64,000 nt of DNA. Source: Mycobacterium sp. (GTDB taxonomy: Bacteria; Actinomycetota; Actinomycetes; Mycobacteriales; Mycobacteriaceae). The stretch lies in contig NZ_SCRH01000003.1 of NCBI RefSeq assembly GCF_004298145.1, forward strand, positions 29,487 to 93,486. The letters run 5' to 3'. Shown piece after piece: positions 1 to 8,342 of this stretch. The notes below the pieces were generated by a model, which was not told the DNA's origin, did not search any database, and saw only the letters and a list, made by a program, of their open reading frames with translations. Each line of letters begins with the position of its first letter. The stretch's first letter is position 1. Made by a program: the position numbers and the translations under genes.

Positions 1-2
1 GT

Positions 3-662
3 CGCCGTGACCGGTCCGGGGCGGGGAGCCAGATCAGCCTGGCGCTGGAGGACGTCGCGCTGGCCACCGCCGCCAATCTGGGGTTGCTCACCGAGCCGCA
101 AGTCACTGGGACACAACGCGAACGGCTGGGCAACGCCATCTACGGCCAGTACGGGCAGGACTTCACCAGTCGTGACGGCGCCCGGTTCATGGTCGTCGCC
201 CTCACCAACCGACACTTTCGCGATCTGGTCGAGGTCACGGGCACGCATGCCGCGGTATCGGCGGTCGCCGAGGCGCTCGGGGTCGACTTCGGGTCCGAGG
301 GCGACCGGTACCGATACCGCGACGTGCTGTCCGGCCTGTTCGCCACCTGGTTCGCCGATCACGGCGCCGACGAGATCACCGCCGCGTTGTCGAACACCAC
401 GGTGCTGTTCGAGCGGTACCGCACCTTCGCCGAGGTCGCGGCCGGGCCGAAGGTCACTGACAATCCGCTGTTTTCGCGATTGCGGCAACCGGGCCTCGGG
501 GACTACTTCGCGGCCGGCCTGCCGGCCGCGATCGACGGCGCGCATCCCGCCCCCTCGCCCGCGCCCGCCCTGGGACAAGACACCGCCGACGTCCTTACGC
601 GTTTGGGGCTGACCGCCGCCGACATCGAGCGCCTGACGAACGCGAAGACCATCGAGCGCTGA
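3..662 (+). CDS. CaiB/BaiF family CoA-transferase, C-terminal part (5' end outside window)
   Basis: About 219 residues of a class III CoA-transferase, open from the first base in this frame. The first visible residues (GAGSQISLALEDVALATAAN) match the middle of CaiB/BaiF proteins, where substrate enters the closed dimer, and the rest is the small domain that ends in a helical tail. Family members move CoA between carboxylic acids. The catalytic Asp lies upstream and cannot be checked. An acyl-CoA dehydrogenase starts 17 bp downstream, so the two probably form one operon in which an acid is activated and then dehydrogenated. The family is clear; the acid substrate is not. Confidence 0.85.
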   Translation, partial: RRDRSGAGSQISLALEDVALATAANLGLLTEPQVTGTQRERLGNAIYGQYGQDFTSRDGARFMVVALTNRHFRDLVEVTGTHAAVSAVAEALGVDFGSEGDRYRYRDVLSGLFATWFADHGADEITAALSNTTVLFERYRTFAEVAAGPKVTDNPLFSRLRQPGLGDYFAAGLPAAIDGAHPAPSPAPALGQDTADVLTRLGLTAADIERLTNAKTIER

Positions 663-679
663 GCAGCCGGAAGGTAACC

Positions 680-1873
680 ATGACCAAACTTGCCCAGACC
701 CTGGGACTGACCGAAGTCCAGACCGAGATCATCGCCACCGTGCGGCAATTCGTCGAGAAGGAAGTCATCCCCAACGCGGCCGAGCTGGAACGCGCCGACA
801 CCTACCCGCAGGCCATCGTCGACCAGATGCGCAACATGGGCCTGTTCGGGCTGATGATCCCCGAAGAGTATGGCGGCCTGGGCGAATCGCTGTTGACCTA
901 CGCCCTGTGCGTCGAAGAGCTTGCGCGCGGATGGATGAGCGTGTCCGGGGTGCTCAACACCCACTTCATCGTGGCGTACATGCTGCGCCGGCACGGCACC
1001 GACGAGCAGAAGCAACGCTTCCTGCCCCGCATGGCAGCCGGCGAGACGCGCGGCGCCTTCTCGATGTCGGAGCCCGGGCTGGGCTCCGACGTCGCCGCGA
1101 TCCGCACCCGGGCCCGGCGCAACGAGGATGGCACCTACACCATCGATGGCCAGAAGATGTGGCTGACCAACGGCGGCACCTCGACGCTGGTGGCGGTGCT
1201 GGTACGCACGGCCGAGGGCTCGGACAAGCCGCACCGCAACCTGACCGCGTTCCTCGTCGAGAAGCCGGTCGGCTTCGGGGAAGTCGTTGCAGGCCTGCGT
1301 ATTCCGGGTAAGATCGACAAGCTGGGCTACAAGGGCATCGATACCACCGAGATGATTTTCGACGGCTACCAGGCCAGTGCCGATGACGTTCTTGGCGGGA
1401 CAACGGGGCAGGGCTTTTTCCAGATGATGGACGGCATCGAGGTCGGCCGGGTCAACGTGTCGGCGCGGGCTTGCGGGGTCGGGATTCGCGCTTTCGAGCT
1501 CGCGGTGCGCTACGCGCAACAACGCGAGACGTTCGGCAAGCCGATCGCCGAGCATCAGGCCATCGCCTTCCAGCTGGCCGAGATGGCGACCAAAGTCGAA
1601 GCGGCACACCTGATGATGGTGAATGCGGCGCGGCTGAAGGACTCGGGGGAGCGCAACGACGTCGCCGCCGGGATGGCCAAGTACCTGTGCAGCGAGTATT
1701 GTGCCGAGGTCACTCAGCAGAGCTTCCGGATCCACGGCGGCTACGGCTATTCCAAGGAGTACGAGATCGAACGGCTGATGCGTGACGCGCCGTTCCTGCT
1801 GATCGGTGAGGGGACCAGCGAAATCCAGAAGAACATCATCAGCAAGCGGCTGCTCGCCGAATATCGGGTGTGA
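680..1873 (+). CDS. acyl-CoA dehydrogenase
   Basis: A 397-residue FAD-dependent acyl-CoA dehydrogenase of normal length, forming the alpha-beta double bond of an acyl-CoA. It has the SMSEPGLGSD flavin-contact segment around residue 133, WLTNGG around 157, and near the C-terminus IGEGTSEIQ, where Glu377 is in the position of the catalytic base of MCAD-type enzymes. A GGAAGG Shine-Dalgarno lies just before the ATG. It sits between a CoA-transferase and a GntR regulator whose start follows its stop by four bases, so all three are likely co-transcribed. Substrate chain is unknown. Confidence 0.93.
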   Translation: MTKLAQTLGLTEVQTEIIATVRQFVEKEVIPNAAELERADTYPQAIVDQMRNMGLFGLMIPEEYGGLGESLLTYALCVEELARGWMSVSGVLNTHFIVAYMLRRHGTDEQKQRFLPRMAAGETRGAFSMSEPGLGSDVAAIRTRARRNEDGTYTIDGQKMWLTNGGTSTLVAVLVRTAEGSDKPHRNLTAFLVEKPVGFGEVVAGLRIPGKIDKLGYKGIDTTEMIFDGYQASADDVLGGTTGQGFFQMMDGIEVGRVNVSARACGVGIRAFELAVRYAQQRETFGKPIAEHQAIAFQLAEMATKVEAAHLMMVNAARLKDSGERNDVAAGMAKYLCSEYCAEVTQQSFRIHGGYGYSKEYEIERLMRDAPFLLIGEGTSEIQKNIISKRLLAEYRV

Positions 1874-1877
1874 AACG

Positions 1878-2552
1878 ATGAGCGTTCCGGATTTCGCTGC
1901 GCGGCCTCAACTTTCCGAGGATGTGGCGCGCTTGATCCGCAGCCGGATATTCGACGGCACCTATGCCGCCGGCTCGTATGTTCGGTTGGATCAGCTGGCC
2001 GCGGAACTCGGTATCAGTGTCACACCGGTACGTGAGGCCCTGTTCGCGCTGCGCGCCGAAGGCCTGATCGCCCAGCAGCCGCGCCGGGGTTTCGTGGTGT
2101 TGCCGGTTACCGGGCGCGATGTCACCGATGTGGCCAATGTGCAGGCGCACGTGGGCGGTGAGCTGGCCGCGCGGGCCGCGGTCAACATCACCGACGACCA
2201 ACTTCGCGAGCTCAAGGAGATCCAGGCGCAGTTGGAGAATGCCTACGCCGGTGATGAACACGAGCACACCGTTGGCCTGAACCACGAATTTCACCGGGCC
2301 ATCAACATTGCCGCCGATTCGCCGAAGCTGGCGCAGCTGATGTCGCAAATCACCCGGTATGCGCCCGAATCGGTGTTTCCTGCGATCGAGGGCTGGCCCG
2401 AGCAGTCGATGAGGGACCATCGGCGAATCCTGTCCGCGCTCAAAAAGCGTGACGACAAGCTGGCGCGCGCGGCGATGTCGGAGCATCTCGCCGCCGGCGC
2501 GGTCCCGTTGATCGATCACCTGATCGCGCGCGGTGTGGTGGTGGACGAGTAG
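1878..2552 (+). CDS. GntR/FCD family transcriptional regulator
   Basis: A 224-residue regulator with an N-terminal winged helix (about residues 8-72; the ISVTPVREAL recognition helix is typical of GntR) and a C-terminal all-helical FCD domain (about 80-215) of the FadR subfamily, which usually binds an organic acid through a metal site; several His (NHEFHRA, DHRRIL, SEHL) fit that site. I chose the ATG at 1878 because it directly follows the dehydrogenase stop; the open frame extends upstream into that gene without support. It probably senses the substrate of the preceding CoA-transferase/dehydrogenase pair. Confidence 0.88.
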   Translation: MSVPDFAARPQLSEDVARLIRSRIFDGTYAAGSYVRLDQLAAELGISVTPVREALFALRAEGLIAQQPRRGFVVLPVTGRDVTDVANVQAHVGGELAARAAVNITDDQLRELKEIQAQLENAYAGDEHEHTVGLNHEFHRAINIAADSPKLAQLMSQITRYAPESVFPAIEGWPEQSMRDHRRILSALKKRDDKLARAAMSEHLAAGAVPLIDHLIARGVVVDE

Positions 2553-2628
2553 CTGCCACCATCTCTTGTCGCACAGCCGGGCTGGGCATACGCTGCGATC
2601 AGGGTGGGCAACGAACGGAGAGAACAAG

Positions 2629-2991
2629 ATGCCCGCATCGCTTCGCGCATCGGCCCTATTCGTTGCGACTGCGATCGCCATCGCCCTGACACCGCCGGCG
2701 CTCGCTGACCCGGTCGACCCGATCCCCGGCAACGGTGTTTTTGTCGTGGGGCCTGATATCGCACCGGGCCTGTACCACACGGGCGGTTCGGGTTCGGCCT
2801 TTGGGGTTTGGATAAACAATGTGCCAACCCAGGACTCGATGTGTTCGTGGTTCACCTACAGCACGCCCGATGCGAACAAGGACCATGTGCTCCAGACGAA
2901 TACCTCTATCGGTCCGATGTACGCGAACATCAATTCCGCGGTCAAGGCCTTCGAGTCGCAGAACTGTCAACCCTGGACGCGGGTCCCCTAA
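2629..2991 (+). CDS. small secreted protein of unknown function
   Basis: A 120-residue protein with a clear Sec signal peptide: basic MPASLR start, a hydrophobic stretch to about residue 24, and an ALA-DP cleavage site near residue 27. The mature part has the G-x-F-VVGPDIAPGLYHT pattern seen in many small actinobacterial exported proteins, and two Cys (in DSMCSW and NCQPW) that could form one disulfide. The start is fixed by a GGAGAG ribosome-binding site at 2617-2622 and by the signal peptide; the longer open frame from 2533 would bury it. No partner is evident; it stands alone between a GntR gene and a convergent flavoprotein. Confidence 0.8.
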   Translation: MPASLRASALFVATAIAIALTPPALADPVDPIPGNGVFVVGPDIAPGLYHTGGSGSAFGVWINNVPTQDSMCSWFTYSTPDANKDHVLQTNTSIGPMYANINSAVKAFESQNCQPWTRVP

Positions 2992-3006
2992 AGCGCGCTA
3001 TCGGCG

Positions 3007-3041
3007 TCCGGCCGGCCCGAATGCGCTTCAGGCCGGCTGGA
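3007..3041. terminator. GC-rich hairpin between convergent genes
   Basis: TCCGGCCGGCC and GGCCGGCTGGA form 11-bp arms with one mismatch around a 13-base loop. The element lies after the secreted-protein stop and overlaps the last codons of the opposing flavoprotein, so it could end transcription from both sides. There is no U-tract, as is usual in mycobacteria. Confidence 0.45.
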
Positions 3042-4440
3042 TTTCCCACGAGGCGGCAGAACGGTCGGTGGATTTCCCGTTCTTTGAGCACGCACGAAAA
3101 TTCCGGGCTGACGCGGCCCGGCGGCGGTTGAACAGCCGCTGTTCGATCATGCGGTCCACTTCGCGCCGCACGTCTCTGCGAACGGTGCGCCAGAGGATCC
3201 CGCGGTCGACCTCGGGGTTACGTGCGGCCGCCAAGGTCCAGCGGATCAACCGGCTTGCTGTGAAAACGTCTGTCGCCGGGCGGTTTCGGGAGAACACATC
3301 CAGCAACTGCGTTGCGCCGCCCGGCTGGGCGGCGAACCACCGATAGGCCGCGTCCTCGATCGGGGACACCGCGTCGTCGCGGCCGAGCTGATTCGCCCAC
3401 TGGTACATCGGCAGGCACTGTTTGTCGCGGTCCTTCTCCCACGCAGCCAGTGCCGGGTCGAGTGCAGCGGGATCGTCAAGGTGGGGCGCCACCGTCTCGC
3501 CCAACAGCCGGCCGAAGCGCAACGCGTCCCGGATGCCCTGTGCGGTCACCGGATCTTTGAAGTGGCCGGCGTCTCCCGGCAGCGCCCAGCCCGGTCCCTG
3601 TGAATGCCGGAAGTACGACGGGTGTGAATAGGAGACCCGGACCTTGCCGACGCGGGTGCAGCCGCGCAACCGGTCGGCAAACGGTGGAACCCGCCGAATC
3701 GCGTCGAGGAACGCGGCCTCGGAATCGTTGCGGAACTCGTCGCCGCGCGCCACGGGCGGCATCAACAGCGCCACCGATTGTCCTCCATCACAAGGAAATA
3801 CCGTGACGAGATCGTCGCCGTAGCGCCATTGCATCGCCAGGTTGCGCAGATCCTCACGGCCGTCCTCGTAATAGGCGTAGGCCATCATTCGCTGGTTCTC
3901 CCAGCGGTGGTGCTCGGTGGTGCCGACCAGGCGGGCCACCGTGGAGCGGCGGCCATCCGCGCCGACGACCAGCTTTGCGGTGATGGTGCCCTCGGAGCCG
4001 TCGCGTCCGCGGTATCGGACGCCGGTGACACGACCGGCCGGGTCGCGCAGCAGATCGATCACCCGGGTGCGTTCGCGGATGTCGGCTCCGGTCGCACGAG
4101 CGGTCTCCACCAGCGCGAGATCCAACCCGGGGCGGCGGACACAACTCCCGGAAGTCTGGCCCCGGTAGGTGTCGAACGCGCCGACGACGTCCACGCCCGG
4201 GGCCCCGAGGCCGGCGCGCGTGTGCAGCGGCGCGCCGAGTCGCAGCACACGATCGCGGGCACCCAGGAGTTCCAGTTCGGCCCAGTGATGCGGGAAGAAG
4301 AGATGCGTCGAGAGCGTGTCCGACGGGAACGATGCGCCGTCGAGCGCGATGACGTCGCGGCCCCGTTGCGCGAAAGCGATGGCGGCGGCGGTCCCCGAGC
4401 AGCGGCTCCCGACGATGACGACGTCCGTGCGTTCGTGCAT
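3028..4440 (-). CDS. FAD-dependent oxidoreductase (PHBH/geranylgeranyl-reductase fold)
   Basis: A 470-residue flavoprotein of the p-hydroxybenzoate hydroxylase fold. It opens with a dinucleotide fold (VVIVGSRCSGTAAAI, a variant of GxGxxG, residues about 7-22), has the middle VVGADGRRS (DG) motif near 158, and the third FAD motif ALPGDAGHFKDPVTAQG near 290. Relatives are aromatic or polyketide hydroxylases and prenyl reductases, so hydroxylation or saturation of a hydrophobic substrate are both possible. It is divergent from a TetR gene 90 bp away, which probably controls it. The Arg/Lys-rich tail may reflect membrane contact or read-through into low-constraint sequence. Confidence 0.82.
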   Translation of the reverse strand: MHERTDVVIVGSRCSGTAAAIAFAQRGRDVIALDGASFPSDTLSTHLFFPHHWAELELLGARDRVLRLGAPLHTRAGLGAPGVDVVGAFDTYRGQTSGSCVRRPGLDLALVETARATGADIRERTRVIDLLRDPAGRVTGVRYRGRDGSEGTITAKLVVGADGRRSTVARLVGTTEHHRWENQRMMAYAYYEDGREDLRNLAMQWRYGDDLVTVFPCDGGQSVALLMPPVARGDEFRNDSEAAFLDAIRRVPPFADRLRGCTRVGKVRVSYSHPSYFRHSQGPGWALPGDAGHFKDPVTAQGIRDALRFGRLLGETVAPHLDDPAALDPALAAWEKDRDKQCLPMYQWANQLGRDDAVSPIEDAAYRWFAAQPGGATQLLDVFSRNRPATDVFTASRLIRWTLAAARNPEVDRGILWRTVRRDVRREVDRMIEQRLFNRRRAASARNFRACSKNGKSTDRSAASWEIQPA

Positions 4441-4530
4441 AGGGGGAGAATGCCAGGTGGGAGCTCATATTACAAGAGCGTTCATTTTCTGAATTAACTT
4501 CTGATCTACTCGCTGACCTATCCTTGGCGC
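4441..4530. promoter_or_regulatory. divergent promoter region of flavoprotein and TetR gene
   Basis: A relatively AT-rich 90-bp gap with a direct repeat TTCTGA at 4487-4492 and 4499-4504, and a TTCA/TGAA inverted pair at 4481-4492. This is where a TetR autorepressor would be expected to bind. The motif is short, so the operator is only a suggestion. Confidence 0.4.
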
Positions 4531-5247
4531 GTGCCCGGTGGCAGCACTTCCGCAAGGACCCACGGCGCGGCGGCGCGCGCCGAACGCAGACGGGCCCGAA
4601 CCCGTGCCGCGATCTTGGACGCTGCCGAGGAGGTGTTCAGCCGCGAAGGCTTTGACGGGGCCCGCATCGAGGCGATCGCTGCCGCCGCCGACGTGTCGGT
4701 CGGGACGATCTACACCCATTTCGACAACAAGCGCGGTGTCTACCTGCATCTGGTCGATCGATCGCTGGAGCTATTCACCGAGTACATGACGCGCAGTGCT
4801 GACCCGACGATGACGCCGTTGCAGCGCGTCCTGGCCGGCGGTGACGCATACCTTCGGTTCCACGTGGACCATCCGGGCGCCTTCCACTTTCTGGCCTACC
4901 GGAATCCGGGTACGGCACCACTTTCCGGCGACGACGGACCCGAGGCGAAGATCGGCGATCGGGTGGGGGAACTGCTCCGCCGGTTCGCGGGGCAGATCGA
5001 CGACGCGATCGCGGCGGGGGAGGCACGGCCGGTCGATTCGATTCGCCTCACCAGATTTCTATGGGGGGCATGGAACGGCGTGATCGCCCTGCGCCTGCAG
5101 CCCGAGGGGATTCGGCTCTCGGAGTCGGAGATCGCCGAAACGCTAGAACTGGCCCGCTGGTTGCTTCGGGAGGGACTGGCCAGTTCGGCACTGCGCGACG
5201 ACAACGGCGAAGTCGGTGACCGCGTCCCGTTGCCCCGGATCAGGTGA
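4531..5247 (+). CDS. TetR/AcrR family transcriptional regulator
   Basis: A 238-residue regulator starting at GTG. The first 20 residues are a basic extension, followed by a TetR HTH (about residues 25-72, with VSVGTIYTHFDNK as recognition helix) and a helical ligand-binding domain. It reads away from the flavoprotein gene with 90 bp between them, the classic layout of a repressor controlling its neighbour. Its last 8 bp overlap the end of the convergent ligase gene at 5240. The ligand is unknown. Confidence 0.87.
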   Translation: MPGGSTSARTHGAAARAERRRARTRAAILDAAEEVFSREGFDGARIEAIAAAADVSVGTIYTHFDNKRGVYLHLVDRSLELFTEYMTRSADPTMTPLQRVLAGGDAYLRFHVDHPGAFHFLAYRNPGTAPLSGDDGPEAKIGDRVGELLRRFAGQIDDAIAAGEARPVDSIRLTRFLWGAWNGVIALRLQPEGIRLSESEIAETLELARWLLREGLASSALRDDNGEVGDRVPLPRIR

Positions 5248-6778
5248 CACCGTGGGCGCCGGCGTCGGCCAATATCTCCCGGAGCCGGCGAATGTCGACC
5301 TTCCCGGTGCCGCCGCGCGGAACATCGTCGTCGGAGCTCAACAGCAGCCACACCGTGGGTATCTTGAAGGCGCTCAGCAGCTTTCGGGCCGACGCGTGAA
5401 GCTGCTCGGCGGTCAGCGCGTCTCCGCACACCACCGCCGCGCCGACCCGTTCGCCCGCGGTGCCCGGCACATTGGTGACAAAGGCATTGTTGACGCCGTC
5501 GATGCTGCGCAGTGCGCGCTCGACCTCGCCGGGGTAGACGGTCGCACCGCTGACTTTGAACATGTCGTCGGATCGGCCGTGGTAGAACAGGAACCCATTC
5601 TCGTCGAGATGTCCGAGGTCACCGGTGGGGTAAAAGCCGTCGGCGGTGAACAGCTCTTCGCGGCTGCGACCGCAGATGCCTCGCAGCGTGTGCGGTCCGC
5701 GGATCTGGATCATGCCGGCGGTTCCCGCTGCGACAGGCTCACCGTTTTCGGGGTCGACGATACGGACTTCCATGCCCCCAAACGGCTTTCCGCAGCTGCC
5801 CCACGCCGTGGCGGGCAAGTCCGTGTCGGCGGGGTAGCCGCAGTACGGCCCGAACGCCTCGGTCATGCCGAACAGCGCCGCCCGAGCACCGGGCTGAGCC
5901 CGCTGCTCGGGCGCCAGCAGCGCTTCCAGGCTTCCCGGTCGCAGCGCCGAGAGATCCACGCCGACCGAGCTGGCGTGCCGCGCCAGTGCTTCGGCCTGAT
6001 CGGGCCAGCCCCGAAACAGCGTGACACGCTCACGCTCCAGTAGGCGCAGGGTGGTTTCGGGGCGGGGGATTTCTTCGGTCACCAGGGTGGCGCCGGCCAA
6101 CAGAACGGACAGGATTCCGCTGCCGAACCCGCCCACCCAGAAGAACGGCATCGGCAGATACAGGCGGGTTCCGGCGGTGATGCACCGCGCCGCCAGCCCC
6201 GACTGCACCGCGCCCAGCGCGTTGCCGTGCGAGTGCAGGACCCCCTTGGGCGATCCGCTACTACCCGACGTGAACATGATGACCAGCGGGTCGGCGGGGG
6301 TGACTGTTTCGGTCATGGCGTCGATGATCTGCCGGGCCCCGTCGCTCACCGGGGCGTTGTCGAGCTGGCCGATCGACCAAAGCTGTTGTAACGCCGGCCG
6401 TTCGGATCGCGGCACCGTATGGAGGTCGTCGAGATAGCGATGGCCGCGGAATTCCTCGACGCTCACCAGGAACTGGACGGCGGCGACGCGCAGCTGCGCG
6501 ACAAGCTCGCCGGCTTGCAGCAGCGTGCTCAGCGGAACCAGAACGGCGCCGATGCGGGTCAGCGCGATGGCGACCTGTACCCAGCGGGTGCCGTTGGGCA
6601 TGATCAGTCCCACCCGAGTGCCCTTGCCCACGCCGGCCTCGACGAATGCCGCAGCCAATTCACGTGTGGTCGAGTCGAGTTCGCGGTAGCTGACCCGGGA
6701 GATGGGATCGATCACCATCGGTGTGTCCGCGTCGTTCTCGGCCCGAAACCTCACCAGTTGATCGATGGTGCTAGGCAT
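5240..6778 (-). CDS. AMP-forming acyl-CoA synthetase (first of three tandem ligases)
   Basis: A 512-residue ANL-superfamily ligase that activates a carboxylate as acyl-AMP and transfers it to CoA. The P-loop MFTSGSSGSPKG (about residues 168-179), the YPTGDLGHLDENGF motif and the C-terminal GGTGKVD catalytic lysine are present. It is the last gene of a six-gene minus-strand operon (three crotonases, then three ligases); its start overlaps the end of the upstream ligase by 8 bp, indicating translational coupling. It resembles the second ligase closely and both look like recent relatives with different substrates. Confidence 0.9.
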   Translation of the reverse strand: MPSTIDQLVRFRAENDADTPMVIDPISRVSYRELDSTTRELAAAFVEAGVGKGTRVGLIMPNGTRWVQVAIALTRIGAVLVPLSTLLQAGELVAQLRVAAVQFLVSVEEFRGHRYLDDLHTVPRSERPALQQLWSIGQLDNAPVSDGARQIIDAMTETVTPADPLVIMFTSGSSGSPKGVLHSHGNALGAVQSGLAARCITAGTRLYLPMPFFWVGGFGSGILSVLLAGATLVTEEIPRPETTLRLLERERVTLFRGWPDQAEALARHASSVGVDLSALRPGSLEALLAPEQRAQPGARAALFGMTEAFGPYCGYPADTDLPATAWGSCGKPFGGMEVRIVDPENGEPVAAGTAGMIQIRGPHTLRGICGRSREELFTADGFYPTGDLGHLDENGFLFYHGRSDDMFKVSGATVYPGEVERALRSIDGVNNAFVTNVPGTAGERVGAAVVCGDALTAEQLHASARKLLSAFKIPTVWLLLSSDDDVPRGGTGKVDIRRLREILADAGAHGVT

Positions 6779-8342
6779 CGAAGAGCCTTGTCAGTCGCTG
6801 CCTGTCGACCTTGCCGCTGGACAGCAGTGGTACGTCGGCGCGCGCAAGGGCGACGAACCGCTTGGGAATCTTGTACGACGACAGCTCCCCTTTGAGCCGT
6901 TCACGCAGCGTGGCTTCGTCGAAATCCGGTTGGACGACCACCGCGGCAACCAGCTCTCCTCGATGGGTGTCGGGGACGCCCACGACGTGAGCCTCCGCGC
7001 CGATGACCCGGGCGATGGCCTTCTCCACCTCGGCCGCTGATACGTTGGCTCCCGCCGTTTTGATCATCGTGCTCAGCCGGCCCACGAAATAGACGAATCC
7101 GTCGGCATCTTTGCGCACCAAATCACCTGTGTGGAACCAGCCGTCGGTGTCGAAGCAGTCCTCGCGACTGCGTTTGTAATAGCCCTGCATCACGTAAGGC
7201 CCGCGGACACACAGTTCGCCGACCTCGCCGACGGCAACGCTTTGCCCGGTGTCGGGGTCGGTGAGCATCGTCTCGAATCCGGGGGCGGGCTTGCCGAATG
7301 ATCCCCGCCGCGTTTCGGGTTGGTCGGATTCGTCCTGGTCGATCAGCACGACGCCACCGGCCTCGGTCATTCCGAGCATGTTGTGCCGCAGCTCCGGATC
7401 GGCCGGCCGGGTGTCGGGGGACATGATCGGGTAGAGGTTGCCGCGCCGCATCGACGACAGATCGCGCTCGGCGTAGCTCGGGTGGTCGGCCAGGTGAGCG
7501 ACCCCGGCCGCGAACCCGTTGGTCATGGTCGGCTTTTCGGCCTCCAGCAGGTCCAGGGTGGCCCCGGCTCCGTCGGTATCGGAGGTGGCGTTGGAGCACA
7601 CCAGGGTCGATCCGGCCACCAAGGTGGCGAGCAGGCCGAACGCGAACCCGCCGATCCAGAAGAACGGTGAATTGCAGAACAGCTTGTCCGAAGCGGTCAA
7701 TCCCCGGATCGCGTTGAGGTTCTGTTGATGCCCGAGCAGCGCGCCGTGCGTGTGCACCACCCCTTTGGGCGCGCTGGTCGATCCGGACGTGTAGACGATC
7801 GCCAGCGGATCGCAGTCGCAGACATCGTCTTCCATCGCCCGCAGCACCGCCGGATCGATGGTGCCGGCCGGCGCGCACACCGTTTCGCGAGTGAACGCCA
7901 CGCGGCGCAATTGCGGCGCTGCCGCACACAACAACCGTTCACCGGAAGCGAAATCGGCCTCCGGAAGAACCTCGGACAGCCGCTGTACATAGTCGTGCGA
8001 GCGAAAAGACGGTGCGGCCAGCAGAATTTCGACGTCGCTGTCGACCAGCTGCTCGCGCAGTTCGCGGGCGGTGACGAAAGTGGAGAACGGAACCAGCACG
8101 GCACCGATGCGCGCGGCCGCCAACATCCCGACGACGAAGTCGGGTCCATTCGGATAGAGCAGCCCGACATGGGTTCCCTTGCCGGCGCCGAGGGTAATCA
8201 GACCGCCGGCGAGTTCCGCCGAGCGGCGATCGGCTTCGCCGTATCCGATGCGGTCATCGTCGCAGACCAGAAGCGGGTGATCCCCGCGCAGACGGGCTTG
8301 ATGTCGCAACGTCGCGGCGACCGTCAAAGAATCAGAACGCAT
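6771..8342 (-). CDS. AMP-forming acyl-CoA synthetase (second of three tandem ligases)
   Basis: A 523-residue ANL ligase with P-loop VYTSGSTSAPKG, the GWFHTGDLVRKDADGF hinge segment and the C-terminal lysine in LLSSGKVD. Overlaps its downstream neighbour by 8 bp and its upstream neighbour by 11 bp. The conserved FFWIGGF segment in the middle is shared with the first ligase (FFWVGGF), which supports duplication. Substrate is not predictable; the chain of crotonases ahead of it suggests a beta-oxidation-like route for an unusual acid. Confidence 0.9.
   Translation of the reverse strand: MRSDSLTVAATLRHQARLRGDHPLLVCDDDRIGYGEADRRSAELAGGLITLGAGKGTHVGLLYPNGPDFVVGMLAAARIGAVLVPFSTFVTARELREQLVDSDVEILLAAPSFRSHDYVQRLSEVLPEADFASGERLLCAAAPQLRRVAFTRETVCAPAGTIDPAVLRAMEDDVCDCDPLAIVYTSGSTSAPKGVVHTHGALLGHQQNLNAIRGLTASDKLFCNSPFFWIGGFAFGLLATLVAGSTLVCSNATSDTDGAGATLDLLEAEKPTMTNGFAAGVAHLADHPSYAERDLSSMRRGNLYPIMSPDTRPADPELRHNMLGMTEAGGVVLIDQDESDQPETRRGSFGKPAPGFETMLTDPDTGQSVAVGEVGELCVRGPYVMQGYYKRSREDCFDTDGWFHTGDLVRKDADGFVYFVGRLSTMIKTAGANVSAAEVEKAIARVIGAEAHVVGVPDTHRGELVAAVVVQPDFDEATLRERLKGELSSYKIPKRFVALARADVPLLSSGKVDRQRLTRLFDA

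Noticed and set aside
503..1735. 410-codon open frame on the minus strand
   Set aside because: Antisense to the CoA-transferase and acyl-CoA dehydrogenase; no recognisable domain.
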